A DNA stretch of 63,611 nucleotides from Syntrophomonas sp. DTU018 (GTDB lineage Bacteria; Bacillota; Syntrophomonadia; Syntrophomonadales; Syntrophomonadaceae), in contig LFSR01000007.1 in assembly GCA_001513155.1 (NCBI GenBank), positions 1 through 63,611 on the forward strand, written 5' to 3'. The translations under genes were made by a program, and so were the position numbers. The notes under the pieces were generated by a model. The model saw only the letters and a list, made by a program, of their open reading frames with translations. It was not told the DNA's origin and did no database searches. This document shows positions 34,678 through 44,138 of the stretch, one piece after another; position 1 is the first letter of the stretch; the number at the start of each line of letters is the position of its first letter.

Positions 34678-35112
34678 TTACTTTGCCCCCTTCAGCTTAT
34701 GGTTGGGACCAAGTTTTTTCACATCAGCCACCAGTTTCTCCATTACTTCCTGGAACTTGATTCCTTCTGAACCGGAAATCCAGGCAGTCTGATATCTTTC
34801 TGGCTCAATGCCTACATACTCCAGCAGACTCTTCATAACCGTATGACGGCGCCGGTTATAGTAATTGCCACTACCATAGTGGCACTCGCCCGGGTGTCAT
34901 CCCGACAGCAAAACGCCGTCTGCCCCCCGGTTAAAAGCCCTTAAAACCAACAGGGGATCCATGCGCCCGGAACAAGGAGTACGAATAATGCGAACATCGG
35001 CCGGATAGTGCAAGTGGTTCGATCCCGCCAGGTCCGCAGCGGCGTACGTGCACCAGTTGCAGGCGAAAACTAGGACTTTTGGCTTCCAGGCCTTTTCCTG
35101 TTCTATAGACAC
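34678..35112 (-). CDS. floxD: FloxD/MvhD-like selenoprotein (in-frame UGA = Sec72)
   Basis: An MvhD-type [2Fe-2S] protein of 144 aa that links an electron donor module to HdrA. The frame is interrupted once by TGA at 34897-34899. Reading it as Sec gives LLSG-U-HPGECHYGSGNYYNRRR, which matches the conserved GCHPGDCHY motif of MvhD with Sec for Cys. Other cysteines are FACNWCTY and RTPCSGR. A hairpin directly follows the UGA. Translation starts at a GTG with GGAGGTG eight bases upstream, overlapping the hdrA stop; the end touches floxC. Sec forms of this family are known in Methanococcus (VhuD). Confidence 0.92.
34866..34884 (-). promoter_or_regulatory. SECIS hairpin of floxD
   Basis: Starting 12 bases after the UGA, TGCCACTA and TAGTGGCA form a perfect 8-bp stem around TGG (or 7 bp around ATGGT), at the position expected for a bacterial SECIS. 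Confidence 0.75.
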
Positions 35113-37088
35113 AGTGCATCCACCTCCGCTACCAGTTGTTCATTGGTAAATCCCCTCAGGCTCAAGGCCGTGGTGCGGCAGGCCGGCAAGCAGGCTCCGC
35201 ATCCCTGGCACAAGCTGCTGTTTACTTCTACAACCTGACGGGTAAAGGGTCCATGATGACCGCGGTCTTTGATTTCCACCAGGGAAAGGGCATGGTAAGG
35301 ACAGATGGGAACACAGAAACCGCATCCGGAACACTTGCTGATATCAACCTCGGTTATCATGGGTTCGGTAGCCAGCCTATCTTTGGAGAACAGACCGCAA
35401 ACCTTGACAGCAGCGGCACTAGCCTGGGCTACTGTATCAGGAATATCCTTGGGGCCCTGACAGGCTCCGGCTACATATACTCCAGCGGTAAAAGTCTCTA
35501 CCGGCTGCAGTTTGGGATGGGCTTCCTGGAAGAAGCCATCCTTGTCAGTGGAAAACCCGATGATTTTAGCCAGTTCCTGGGCACCCTGAGCAGGTACCAT
35601 AGCGGTAGCCAAAACCACCATATCCACTTCTACTTCCATAGGCATACCCAAAAGGGTATCTTCCGTTTTCAAAACCAGTTTGTCGCCCCGGGGATATATC
35701 TTGCTTACCCGTCCCCGGATGTATTTGGCTCCAGCGTTCAGAGAACGCTGGTAGAATTCCTCGTAGTTCTTGCCGGCAGTGCGCACATCCATATAGAATA
35801 CATAGGCTTCACTGTCGGGCAGTTTATCTTTTACCTGGTAAGCATGTTTGGCGGTATACATACAGCAAGCCCGTGAACAGTAGCTCTTGCCCTTGGTATC
35901 ATCCCGGGAACCAACGCACTTGATGAAAGCTACGCTGTCCGGTACTTTCCCATCGGAAGGCCGTTGGATCTTGCCCCCGGTGGGTCCCTGGGAACTGACC
36001 AGGCGCTCAAAGTGCAGGCTGGTAATAACATCCGGGTATTTGCCGTAGCCATATTCACCATAGGCTTCTTCCCAGGGGAAGAGATCATAGCCGGTAGCCA
36101 TAACAATGGCACCTACTTCTTCATCCACATACTGATCCTTGTCATCATAGCGAATGGCCTGGGTAGGACATACCTTTTCGCAAATACCGCACTTGCCTTT
36201 GGTCAGTTTGGTACAGGTTGCGGCATCGATAATGGGTTTACCGGGAACTGCCTGGGGGAAGAGCTTGTGAATGGAAGTCCTCATACCCATGCCCAGCTCA
36301 AACTCATCCTTGATCTTCTTGCTGGGGCATTTCTCCCAGCAGGTGCCACAGCCGGTACACAAATTCCAGTCCACATACTTGGCCTTTTTCTTGATAGTTA
36401 CGGTGAAATTGCCAATATAGCCTGATACTTTTACTACTTCCGCATAAGTTACCAGTTCGATGTTAGGGTGCTGCGCCACAGCAACCATCTTGGGAGTGCC
36501 TATTCAAGCGGCACAGTCCATAGTGGGGAAGGTTTTGTCCAACTGGGTCATCTTGCCCCCGATGCTGGCCTGCTTTTCTACCAGTATTACCTTATGTCCG
36601 GCTTCGGCAATGTCCAGAGCGGCCTGCATACCGGCTATGCCGCCGCCGATCACCATGGCCTTCTTGGTAATGGGAATTGTAGATACCTGCAGAGGTGCAT
36701 TCCTTAAAACCTTGCTGACTCCCATGCGTACCAGATCCATGGCTTTTCGCGTAGCTTCCTCCGGGTCGGGATGTACCCAGGAGTCCTGCTCACGAATATT
36801 GACCATTTCGAACATATATCCGTTTATGCCCCCGGCTTCCACTGCCTTCCGGAAAGTTTTTTCATGCATACGCGGTGAACAGGAAGCAATAACTACCTGT
36901 TCCAGCCCATGTTCCTGGATGGCGTTTCTCACCAGCTCCTGACCCGGGTCAGAGCACATATATTTGTAGGTGGTGGCAAAAACCACTCCGGGGAGCTGTC
37001 TGGCATATTCGGCGACTTTTTCGGTGTTGACTACGGAGGCAATATTGGTACCGCAATCACACACAAAAACGCCTACCCGTTTTTTCAT
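35103..37088 (-). CDS. hdrA: HdrA selenoprotein, flavin/iron-sulfur electron-bifurcating subunit (Sec195)
   Basis: A 661-aa HdrA once the TGA at 36504-36506 is read as Sec. The join reads FPTMDCAA-U-IGTPKMVAVAQHPNIE, matching the HdrA DCAxC segment with Sec for a cluster-region Cys. FAD motif AMVIGGGIAGMQAALDIAEAG lies before it. Ferredoxin motifs follow: CTGCGTCWEKCP, CGICEKVCP, CSGCGFCVPICP and CQGCGACLPAC. HdrA is the bifurcation centre of heterodisulfide-reductase complexes; Sec-HdrA is known in Methanococcus. AGGAGG precedes the ATG. A SECIS-like hairpin with a bulged U follows the UGA. Without Sec insertion the gene would seem split. Confidence 0.94.
36467..36486 (-). promoter_or_regulatory. 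SECIS hairpin of hdrA
   Basis: GGTTGCTG and CAGCACC pair over 7 bp with one bulged T around a TGGCG loop, 17 bases after the UGA. A bulged U and a G-containing apical loop are hallmarks of the bacterial SECIS. Confidence 0.78.
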
Positions 37089-37127
37089 CTCCGTCTCCCT
37101 CCTTGTGGAACTTCCAAGCAGTGTTAT

Positions 37128-38327
37128 CTATTTCGCTCGCTTCTTTAATTCAGCGGTTACATAGGCTTCGGCAGCCTTGGAAGCTTTCTCGGCATCGTCT
37201 ACCATAAGCTCGGCCAAGCGAGCCGTTTTCTTACTGTCTTCCCTGATTACTTCCAGTAAAATAGCCGCCCGTTCTTCGTCTTCAATGAGTCTTTTGACCA
37301 TCTTGTCCGGGTTTTTCTCAAAAGCTTTCACCATTGCATCTATCTTTTTCTGACGGGCTTCCGGATCTTCATCTGCCTGGTCACCGGCTTTTTTAGCCTG
37401 GGCTGCAGCCTTGGCCTTAGCCTGGGCTTGCGCTTCTTTTTCTGCTTTGATCTTCTCCGCCCGCACCGCTACCTCATCCAGGTAGCGCCCGGCTTCTACA
37501 AAATGGCGATCTATACCAACGGCTTGGCGGGACTCACCCGCTGCCCATGCTACCAATTCAGTCACATAGTAAACCGGCAGATCAAACTTGGTGTTGAACT
37601 CTTTCTCCACTTGTCCCTGCCGCATATCCAGATTCATGCCGCACAGGGGGCAGGCAGTTACAATACATTCGGCCCCTGCTTCCTTGGCATTGCGCAGGAT
37701 TTGATACAGCATGCGATTGCCCACTTCCGGCCGGGAAGTTACCAGAGAAGCCCCGCAGCACTCGGTTTTATGAGACCAATCCAGTGTTTCAGCGCCCAAG
37801 GCTCTGACTATCCGGTCCATGGTTTGGGGGTCTTCAGGATCGTCAAATCCGGTATGTTCCACCGGCCGTACCAAAAGGCATCCATAATAACATACCGCCT
37901 TCATTCCCAGCAGCGGGCGGGTGACTTTGCTGGCAATCTGCTCGATCCCAACCTGATTGGCCAGTACCTCCAGGATGGAGACCGTTTCCGCAGTGCCCTG
38001 AAGTTCCATTTCAATTAGCTGGGCAATGGTCTCCCGCATTTCCGGATCATTTTTGATTACATGTTCCGTATTCCTGTGCCGGTTATAACAAGCTGCACAA
38101 GGGGCCAACATGGGCAAACCCATCTGCTCGGCGATGGCCAGGTTTCGGGCCGGCAATGCCAGGGACAGGAGTTTATTAGTGTTATGTCCGGAGGTAGCAC
38201 CGCAGCAGTTCCAATCATCCAGTTCCACCAGTTCAATTCCCAGGATATCTGCAGTGCGTTCCGTGGACATCCCGTATTCGATACCGCTTCCTTCCAATGA
38301 GCATCCAGGATAGTAAGCCAATTTCAT
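37128..38327 (-). CDS. hdrB: HdrB, heterodisulfide reductase subunit with a long helical tail
   Basis: HdrB carries two non-cubane [4Fe-4S] clusters that reduce disulfides. Both CCG domains are present: C9, C41-C42, C77-C80 and then C146/C150, C190-C191, C226-C229. The core ends near residue 290, the usual family length. A further ~110 residues follow, rich in Ala, Lys and Glu (KAKAAAQAKKAG, then ARQKKIDAMVKAFEKNPDKM...), predicted helical and coiled. This extension is not typical of HdrB. The gene is 3 bp after hdrC. Confidence 0.93.
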   Translation of the reverse strand: MKLAYYPGCSLEGSGIEYGMSTERTADILGIELVELDDWNCCGATSGHNTNKLLSLALPARNLAIAEQMGLPMLAPCAACYNRHRNTEHVIKNDPEMRETIAQLIEMELQGTAETVSILEVLANQVGIEQIASKVTRPLLGMKAVCYYGCLLVRPVEHTGFDDPEDPQTMDRIVRALGAETLDWSHKTECCGASLVTSRPEVGNRMLYQILRNAKEAGAECIVTACPLCGMNLDMRQGQVEKEFNTKFDLPVYYVTELVAWAAGESRQAVGIDRHFVEAGRYLDEVAVRAEKIKAEKEAQAQAKAKAAAQAKKAGDQADEDPEARQKKIDAMVKAFEKNPDKMVKRLIEDEERAAILLEVIREDSKKTARLAELMVDDAEKASKAAEAYVTAELKKRAK

Positions 38328-38330
38328 ACC

Positions 38331-38900
38331 TTATTCACCTCCCAGCTGCTGCACTTTGTCAAAAATCTTTTTAACCTGATCCCGGTTTTTTATCTTAGCA
38401 GGAAGAATACTGATTTTACCGCGTTTCATCATGGGCAGTCCATACTGAGCATCTTTAAAGGGCTGCATGGTTTTCAGATTGTGCTGCAGCAGCAATCCGG
38501 CTTCGTAGGTACGCCCGAACAGCCTGACTCCGTTTAAGAAAGCCTGGTTGAATGCGGCCACTTTCTTGTCGGTAATCAGTCCCTGGCGCAGAGCTTCACG
38601 GCGCAGGGTATCCATCAGAGAAGCAATGTCCACCCCTCGCGGGCAGCGGGTGGAACAGGTCTCACAACTGGCACAGATCCATATGCTCTCAGCTTTTAAG
38701 GCTTGTTTAACCATGCCCAATTGCAGCAGGCGGATTACCTGCCGCGGCGGATAGTCCATGGCGAAGGCAGCCGGACACCCTGCCGAACATTTTCCGCATT
38801 GATAGCAAAGGTTCACATTCGTTCCGGCTTCCGCTTCCAGCCTGCGGAGCAGTTGCTGGTCTTCTTCGCAAGCGGGAATCAGTTTCACAGATTTTTCCAC
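38331..38900 (-). CDS. hdrC: HdrC, 4Fe-4S electron-transfer subunit
   Basis: A 189-aa ferredoxin-type protein that passes electrons between HdrA and HdrB. Two CxxCxxCxxxC motifs are present: CYQCGKCSAGCP and CASCETCSTRCPRG. The C-terminal helical part (DTLRREALRQGL and after) is as in HdrC. Translation starts at a GTG with AAAGGGG about 12 bases upstream. It is the first gene of hdrCBA-floxDCBA. Confidence 0.93.
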   Translation of the reverse strand: MEKSVKLIPACEEDQQLLRRLEAEAGTNVNLCYQCGKCSAGCPAAFAMDYPPRQVIRLLQLGMVKQALKAESIWICASCETCSTRCPRGVDIASLMDTLRREALRQGLITDKKVAAFNQAFLNGVRLFGRTYEAGLLLQHNLKTMQPFKDAQYGLPMMKRGKISILPAKIKNRDQVKKIFDKVQQLGGE

Positions 38901-39350
38901 GATACTAAGCCCCTTTCCTGAAACGGAATATATAAATAATCAGCCCAGACATACCCTAGACTGCTATAATCGGCCTATATGCGTTTATATTCGACATTTT
39001 TCTTACACATTCATAATAAGTCAGTCTGAAATATTTGACAATAAAAGTTTCTCACCTGGGAACCTTTTCCCCCGGATCCCCTATAAGGAAACACTTATGC
39101 ATGTGTATTTCCAATAAAATCCTAAGAGGGGGAAATACTCTAAGTCAAATGTTATTTCATTATAAAATAAATGTGCTACACTTTAGTGTTAAAATTTTGT
39201 TAACAATGGTTGTTTTTCCCTAATTCAGCATAGTATTTTTTTATGGTTATACTCGAGATGCTTTATAACGATTAATATCGATAAGACGGTAGAACTTTTT
39301 GGTCAATTTTGGTAAGCTGAATAACAAAGATGGAAGTCGGAGGAAAACTA
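38901..39350. other. 450-bp divergent spacer, presumed promoters only
   Basis: AT-rich divergent region between hdrC (minus) and the HD-GYP gene (plus). It contains a TTGACA at about 39036 and an imperfect hairpin GGAAACAC/GTGTATTTCC near 39085-39110, but no clean -35/-10 pair was found. A 62-codon frame here looks spurious. Confidence 0.5.
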
Positions 39351-40619
39351 ATGCTGGTTATTTCAACAGCATACGAGTTTTTGTCTCTAATTACCTTTAC
39401 ATTAGGGCTATGTATCGCTACCCTGGCTGCATTAAAGTCGTTTACCCGGATTTCTCCCCTGAGCAATCGAGTTGAGCCTATATATATTGCCATTCTTGCT
39501 TTAACCGTGTCCCTTTGGTCCTTTATGCCTATATTTCGCAACAACATGGCATTATCCTCTCTTTGGCAGTGGATATCACTTCTTGTCCTAGTTATAAGCA
39601 TTAGCTGGTATACCATCTTTGTCTGCAACAGAATTATGCCTCTGGAAAGCAAATATCACCGTATATTGTGGGTTGCAGTTATATTGCTGGTGATTGCCTA
39701 TGGGGGATTATTAATTACATCCGGAGACAATCTTTTTTGGAACCTGAGTGCATTACTAGCGGCAGGATTGATATTGGCTGTTGATGCAGCTTTGCTGCTG
39801 ATAACCGCTTACCGGATAAAAAATACCTTGTATAAACTAGCGGCCTTTTCCCTGGCAGCTTTAGCGGTTAGTTATACCGGAGGGCTATGGCAACCCAGCA
39901 CTTACTGGCACATAATTAGCCTGGCAGGTTTAATTATTTACGTTATCATGATGAGCTTGGCTGCTTTAAACAATTCTTATATGCGATCCATGGAGTATAT
40001 GAATCAGAAGGTGGAAGAAGTACGTCAGGAACTGGCAGCGCAGAATGAAAACATCGAAGATGTGGTTATTACCCTGGCTCGTACCATAGATGCCAAAGAC
40101 AAATATACCGAAGGCCATATTGAGAGGGTAAGCCAATATGCAGTCTTTTTGGGAGAACGACTGGGACTCAGCGACCGCAGTCTGGAGACCCTGCGTATTG
40201 GAGCGCTCATTCATGATCTGGGCAAAGTGGGTATAGATTTGAACATATTGAATAAGCCCGGTGAACTAACCGCGGAAGAGTTCGAGCAAATCCGCCTCCA
40301 TCCCATTTTGGGGCAGCAGATCTGCTCCCCTTTAAAATCCCTGCAGGAAGTCAGCGACATTATCCGCTATCACCACGAAAAACTAGACGGGTCAGGATAT
40401 CCTGACGGATTGAAGGGTGACCAGATATCCCTGCATGTCCGCATTGTTGCCATAGCAGATATTTTCGATGCCCTGACTACGGAAAGGGCTTACCGCCGTG
40501 CTTTAACAGTGGAGGAAGCGTTGAATATAATGAAAGCAGAAGCTGCCCAGGGCAAACTGGACAGCTATTTGTTAACGGAATTTGAAGCCTTGCTATATGA
40601 TTTGGGAGTCGCCAGTTAA
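39351..40619 (+). CDS. Membrane-anchored HD-GYP phosphodiesterase
   Basis: A 422-aa protein. The first ~215 residues form seven or so hydrophobic spans resembling a 7TM/histidine-kinase-type N-terminal sensor. An HD-GYP domain follows: the HD pair in LIHDLGKVG, upstream TIDAKDKYTEGHIERVSQYA, then YHHEKLDGSGYPDGLKGDQI with the GYP signature and ADIFDALTTERAYR. Such domains hydrolyse cyclic di-GMP. The ATG at 39351 is chosen because CGGAGG lies 7 bases before it. The gene faces away from the hdr operon. Confidence 0.9.
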   Translation: MLVISTAYEFLSLITFTLGLCIATLAALKSFTRISPLSNRVEPIYIAILALTVSLWSFMPIFRNNMALSSLWQWISLLVLVISISWYTIFVCNRIMPLESKYHRILWVAVILLVIAYGGLLITSGDNLFWNLSALLAAGLILAVDAALLLITAYRIKNTLYKLAAFSLAALAVSYTGGLWQPSTYWHIISLAGLIIYVIMMSLAALNNSYMRSMEYMNQKVEEVRQELAAQNENIEDVVITLARTIDAKDKYTEGHIERVSQYAVFLGERLGLSDRSLETLRIGALIHDLGKVGIDLNILNKPGELTAEEFEQIRLHPILGQQICSPLKSLQEVSDIIRYHHEKLDGSGYPDGLKGDQISLHVRIVAIADIFDALTTERAYRRALTVEEALNIMKAEAAQGKLDSYLLTEFEALLYDLGVAS

Positions 40620-40632
40620 ATAACCTGATCCT

Positions 40633-42561
40633 TTAACATCTGCTCAACCGGTAAGGGAGCATCTGGGCCTCAAAGAAAGCCTGACTGAACCCCCGGGGCT
40701 GTTGGGCATCGCCGATAACGAATACCTGATCGGGCAAAGTGTCAGGATCCAACTCCGGCAGAACGGGACGGTTGCCTACAGCAAACAATACATGGTCATA
40801 AGGCAATTCTATGGTTTCATTTCTATCTGCGGACCGCAGGACAACTTTGGTATCATCAGCCCCTTCTAATACGGTCATCTTCAGAATTTTTACCTGCTTC
40901 TGCTTCAACCGGGCCAACAATTCCAGACGAGACATGTTCTCCATATCAGCGGCAAGAACCTTGGTTTTTTCCACTATGGTTACCTGATTTTTTTCCGCAA
41001 GAAAATCAGCGGCTTCACAGCCAGTGCTTCCTCCCCCAACAATAATTACCTGCTGGTTTTCCCATCCCGGATCATTAGCTAATATTTCCGCCGCACTATA
41101 AATACTTTTTATTCCCGGATAATCTGGTATAAACGGTTTTGATCCGGCAGCTATCACCAGTACATCAGGTTTAATCTCCGCCAGCAGTTGGCTGGTAACC
41201 GGGGTATTAAGGCGTACCTGGATAGAGGAAGATTCAACTTCCGTGATCAGGTATTGCTGCAGCCTGGCTATAGCCGATTTGCCCGGTGGTTTTTGCGCAG
41301 CTGTCATCTGACCTCCCAGGAAACTGCCAGCTTCCGCCAGTACAACGTTGCTGCCGGCCCTGGCTAAGGAAAGAGCCGCCTGCATACCAGCAGGTCCTCC
41401 TCCGGCGACTAAAACAGTCTTGCTATATGTCTCGGTGGGCCGGAGCAATCTCTCCTCCCGGCCGGTCACCGGGTTCACAGCACAGCGAATATGATGGCCC
41501 TGGATTATGGAAGCAAAACAGGTATTGCAGGTAATGCAAGGACGGATCTTTTCCCCCTGTCCCCGCAAAGCTTTGTTGGCCCAATCGGGATCGGCCAGCA
41601 TTCCCCTCCCAACCCAGACCAGGTCTATGTATCCCTCTTCGATAAAACGGGCAGCCATCTCCGGTCGGCGAACCACTCCCCCACCCATTACAGGAATGCT
41701 GACCCGACCTTTAGCCTGTCTGATCATATCCATTCTCCACCCTTCCGGGAAAGAGCCTGTCTCTATGGAGGTTTGTCCGGATTCATAGATACCGCAGGAG
41801 GCATTCAGCAAATCTGCCCCGCTTTCTTCAATCAACCGGGCCATTTCCAGCCCTTCCTCCAGTTCAATCCCGCCCTTTACAAAATCGGCCAGATTAAAAC
41901 GCACCCCCAGAATTAAACGGGAAGTATAGGTTTTTATCCCCTCCATAATTTCCTTTAACAGGCGAAAGCGGTTTTCTAAACTGCCGCCGTACTCATCTTC
42001 ACGTAAATTGGTATAGGGGGATAAAAACTGGTTTAACAGGTATCCATGGGCAGCATGCAGCTCTACCCCGTCAAAGCCAGCTTGTTCCGCTATCACGGCT
42101 GCCTGAATAAAGCGATTGCGAATGGCGGCAATCTCTTCCCGGCTCAACTGGCGGGGTTCAGCCCGCATAAAACGGCAGGCTTTCGGGGAAGGTGCCACTG
42201 GCTGCCGCCCCGTCACTAACGGTGAGGTCTGCCGTCCAGCGTGATGCAGCTGGATCATAGCCAGGCAGTCATAGGCTTTGATGGTCTCTGCCAGCTCGGC
42301 CAAACCAGGCAGCAACTCCTGGCGATCAATACACAGCTGGGTCAGGCTGCCCTTGCCTTCCGGACTGTCCACACAGGCAATTTCCACCACTATCGCCCCG
42401 GCTCCGCCCCGGGCTCGTTCCTCATAATAGCGCAGCAAAGCTGGAGTTACTTCTCCCTGAGCCGATGCCAGGCCCGTACCCATAGCCGGCATAACGATCC
42501 TATTCTTGATCCTCTTGGCTCCCAGGAAAAGCGGTTTTCCTAAAACATTGGCATAGCTCAC
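40633..42561 (-). CDS. NADH:flavin oxidoreductase / 2-enoate (2,4-dienoyl-CoA) reductase family
   Basis: A 642-aa three-part flavoenzyme. The N-terminal FMN TIM barrel has AMGTGLAS and the catalytic-site block HAAHGYLLNQFLSPYTNLREDEYGGSLENR. A [4Fe-4S] site follows in CITCNTCFASIIQGHHIRCAVNP. The C-terminal FAD/NAD domains show VLVAGGGPAGMQAALSLARAG, IIVGGGSTGCEAADFL and VFVIGDAQQPRG. Such enzymes reduce C=C bonds of enoates or dienoyl-CoA with NADH. Translation starts at a GTG with AAGGGGG upstream. In a fatty-acid oxidiser a role with unsaturated acids is plausible. Confidence 0.9.
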   Translation of the reverse strand: MSYANVLGKPLFLGAKRIKNRIVMPAMGTGLASAQGEVTPALLRYYEERARGGAGAIVVEIACVDSPEGKGSLTQLCIDRQELLPGLAELAETIKAYDCLAMIQLHHAGRQTSPLVTGRQPVAPSPKACRFMRAEPRQLSREEIAAIRNRFIQAAVIAEQAGFDGVELHAAHGYLLNQFLSPYTNLREDEYGGSLENRFRLLKEIMEGIKTYTSRLILGVRFNLADFVKGGIELEEGLEMARLIEESGADLLNASCGIYESGQTSIETGSFPEGWRMDMIRQAKGRVSIPVMGGGVVRRPEMAARFIEEGYIDLVWVGRGMLADPDWANKALRGQGEKIRPCITCNTCFASIIQGHHIRCAVNPVTGREERLLRPTETYSKTVLVAGGGPAGMQAALSLARAGSNVVLAEAGSFLGGQMTAAQKPPGKSAIARLQQYLITEVESSSIQVRLNTPVTSQLLAEIKPDVLVIAAGSKPFIPDYPGIKSIYSAAEILANDPGWENQQVIIVGGGSTGCEAADFLAEKNQVTIVEKTKVLAADMENMSRLELLARLKQKQVKILKMTVLEGADDTKVVLRSADRNETIELPYDHVLFAVGNRPVLPELDPDTLPDQVFVIGDAQQPRGFSQAFFEAQMLPYRLSRC

Positions 42562-42631
42562 AATTTTTCCCCCTTTTAATTACCATTATTTACCGGAATA
42601 ACTGTCCGGATTCTCTCTCATACTAGGATCA

Positions 42632-42734
42632 GAAACCAGTGATACGCAGGTTCAAAAAGACTAAGTCCCTTCTCAGAAGGATAAATCTTAGTCCTGTCTT
42701 GTAACCGCCCAATCGGGTTTGTATCACTGGTTTC
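42632..42734. repeat. Branched inverted-repeat element of unknown type
   Basis: GAAACCAGTGATAC and GTATCACTGGTTTC are perfect 14-base inverted repeats 75 bases apart. Inside, GACTAAG/CTTAGTC (7 bp) encloses CCTTC-TCA-GAAGG, GGTT pairs with AACC around it, and CCC-AAT-CGGG forms another small stem. It lies 71 bp upstream of the flavin reductase start and so could be in its 5' leader. No other copy was noticed in the window. Confidence 0.65.
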
Positions 42735-42790
42735 ACTTCTTTACTCAGAACATTTTTCAGCCAGTCTGAGGTGAAGGTTTTCGCTGTATT

Positions 42791-43243
42791 TTAGGGAGGA
42801 CAGCGAATTCTGCTGGAGCTGAAGGCTGGCTGTTTTCTATGGGTGAAGACGAAGATTATGAACAGCAATCCGTATATCAGGGGCATAGCCAGCAAAAGGA
42901 AATAATAAAGGGGATAGCCGGCTATCACCCATTGTAACAGGGACAGCAGCGGGACCACCGGAGTATACCAGAACATCAGCAGGAAAAAAGCATATTCCTT
43001 AAGTCCCCAAAACGACCAGGGAAGCAAACTTAAAACAGAAAAAACAATACCAGGAGCCTGCCAGGCAAGAAATACTGCAGCAGCCCTCCCTCCGGATTCA
43101 TCACCCAGGGAACGGATTTGCAGGAAGATAATCAGCAGGTAGGCAAACGCCAGAACTACGTCCAGGCCGGGATAATAGGTAGCAAGCCAGATGGCCAGCC
43201 AGGCAAAGATATGGATAAAATAAAGCCGCCCAACAATTTTCAT
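42791..43243 (-). CDS. Polytopic membrane protein, unknown
   Basis: A 150-aa very hydrophobic protein with about four predicted spans (for example LYFIHIFAWLAIWLATYY and YPLYYFLLLAMPLIYGLLFIIFVF) and a short basic C-terminus. No family is recognised. Its ATG overlaps the stop of the preceding YycO-like gene by 4 bp, so the two are coupled and may act together at the membrane. Confidence 0.75.
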   Translation of the reverse strand: MKIVGRLYFIHIFAWLAIWLATYYPGLDVVLAFAYLLIIFLQIRSLGDESGGRAAAVFLAWQAPGIVFSVLSLLPWSFWGLKEYAFFLLMFWYTPVVPLLSLLQWVIAGYPLYYFLLLAMPLIYGLLFIIFVFTHRKQPAFSSSRIRCPP

Positions 43244-43851
43244 AAAACACTTTTCTCCCGTATGACCTGCACCCAGGGACTGTCGTAAAAATCATCCGGT
43301 GCGATCCAGATATCTCCGTTGCTTTCCAGGTTGATACCCTGCTGGCCGTAAGCTTCCCAAATAATTTTGGTGCAATTCCAGATCCGCTCCCCCGGCCGGA
43401 AAGCTACCGGGTAAAACAGCTCTCCCAGATGACTGCGGGCATAATCCACAGCCGCCTGTTTTTGGGCAGGGTCAGCCTTCACCTTAAGCAGGCAGATTTC
43501 GCTGTAGGTCCAGAAATGCTCCACCGGCTGCTGGGTTATTCCCAGGTCTACATAGCCTTCTATAACCTGTCCTTCACCCACATAAATGCTGGCATGGGAG
43601 AACCTGCCGTAAGCACACCCGGGATAACCCCCCAAGAGAATATCACCCGGCTCTAAGTCGTGGAAGCTGATCATGTTGCCGTAGTTCCCTACCGCTCCAT
43701 AGCCCAGTCTTCCCTGCACAGCCTGCCTCAGGTATGTATAGGTAAGGGATTCTTTATTGCTTAGTGCTGCCTGGTTCTGAAAACATATGGAAACCAAAAG
43801 CACCAGGGTCAGCAACGGAAACAGCCACAATTGCCAGTCTATTCTTTTCAT
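43240..43851 (-). CDS. YiiX/YycO-like permuted papain-fold enzyme, membrane-anchored
   Basis: A 203-aa protein with an N-terminal hydrophobic anchor (LWLFPLLTLVLLVSICF). The soluble part is a permuted NlpC/P60-like cysteine hydrolase: LEPGDILLGGYPG and FSHASIYVGEGQVIEG supply the His, and RIWNCTKIIWEAY supplies the Cys, in His-before-Cys order. Such enzymes cleave peptide or amide bonds, often in cell wall or lipids. The ATG at 43851 is preferred; ten codons upstream lack a ribosome site. Confidence 0.82.
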   Translation of the reverse strand: MKRIDWQLWLFPLLTLVLLVSICFQNQAALSNKESLTYTYLRQAVQGRLGYGAVGNYGNMISFHDLEPGDILLGGYPGCAYGRFSHASIYVGEGQVIEGYVDLGITQQPVEHFWTYSEICLLKVKADPAQKQAAVDYARSHLGELFYPVAFRPGERIWNCTKIIWEAYGQQGINLESNGDIWIAPDDFYDSPWVQVIREKSVL

Positions 43852-44138
43852 CCTTGTGCCAGCACCTTTCCAGAACGTCAAAAAAAGGAGATGAATTTAA
43901 CATTGTAATCGCCAGGCTCCGCCCGCTGCCGCGGAAGTCCCTTGCAATAATCAGCAAGCTTGATTTTAAGCTTAAAATTTCAGCTTCAGCTCAATTGGTG
44001 TCAGCTTTTCAGAGTTCTTACCGTATTGTATCATAATCAAACTCATCCTACGAAATCCAGTAATGCTAATAATTAATGGGACCAAAACCGAACCAACCCG
44101 GCCAAACTTAATATAATAGTAGATGAGGTGAAAAAAAG

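Noticed and set aside
36467-36520. Apparent frameshift or split hdrA gene
   Set aside because: The frame is continuous through a single TGA at a conserved Cys position and a SECIS-like hairpin follows, so selenocysteine is the better explanation.
39035-39223. 62-codon frame in the hdrC/HD-GYP spacer
   Set aside because: No ribosome site, unusual composition, and it lies across the expected promoter region.
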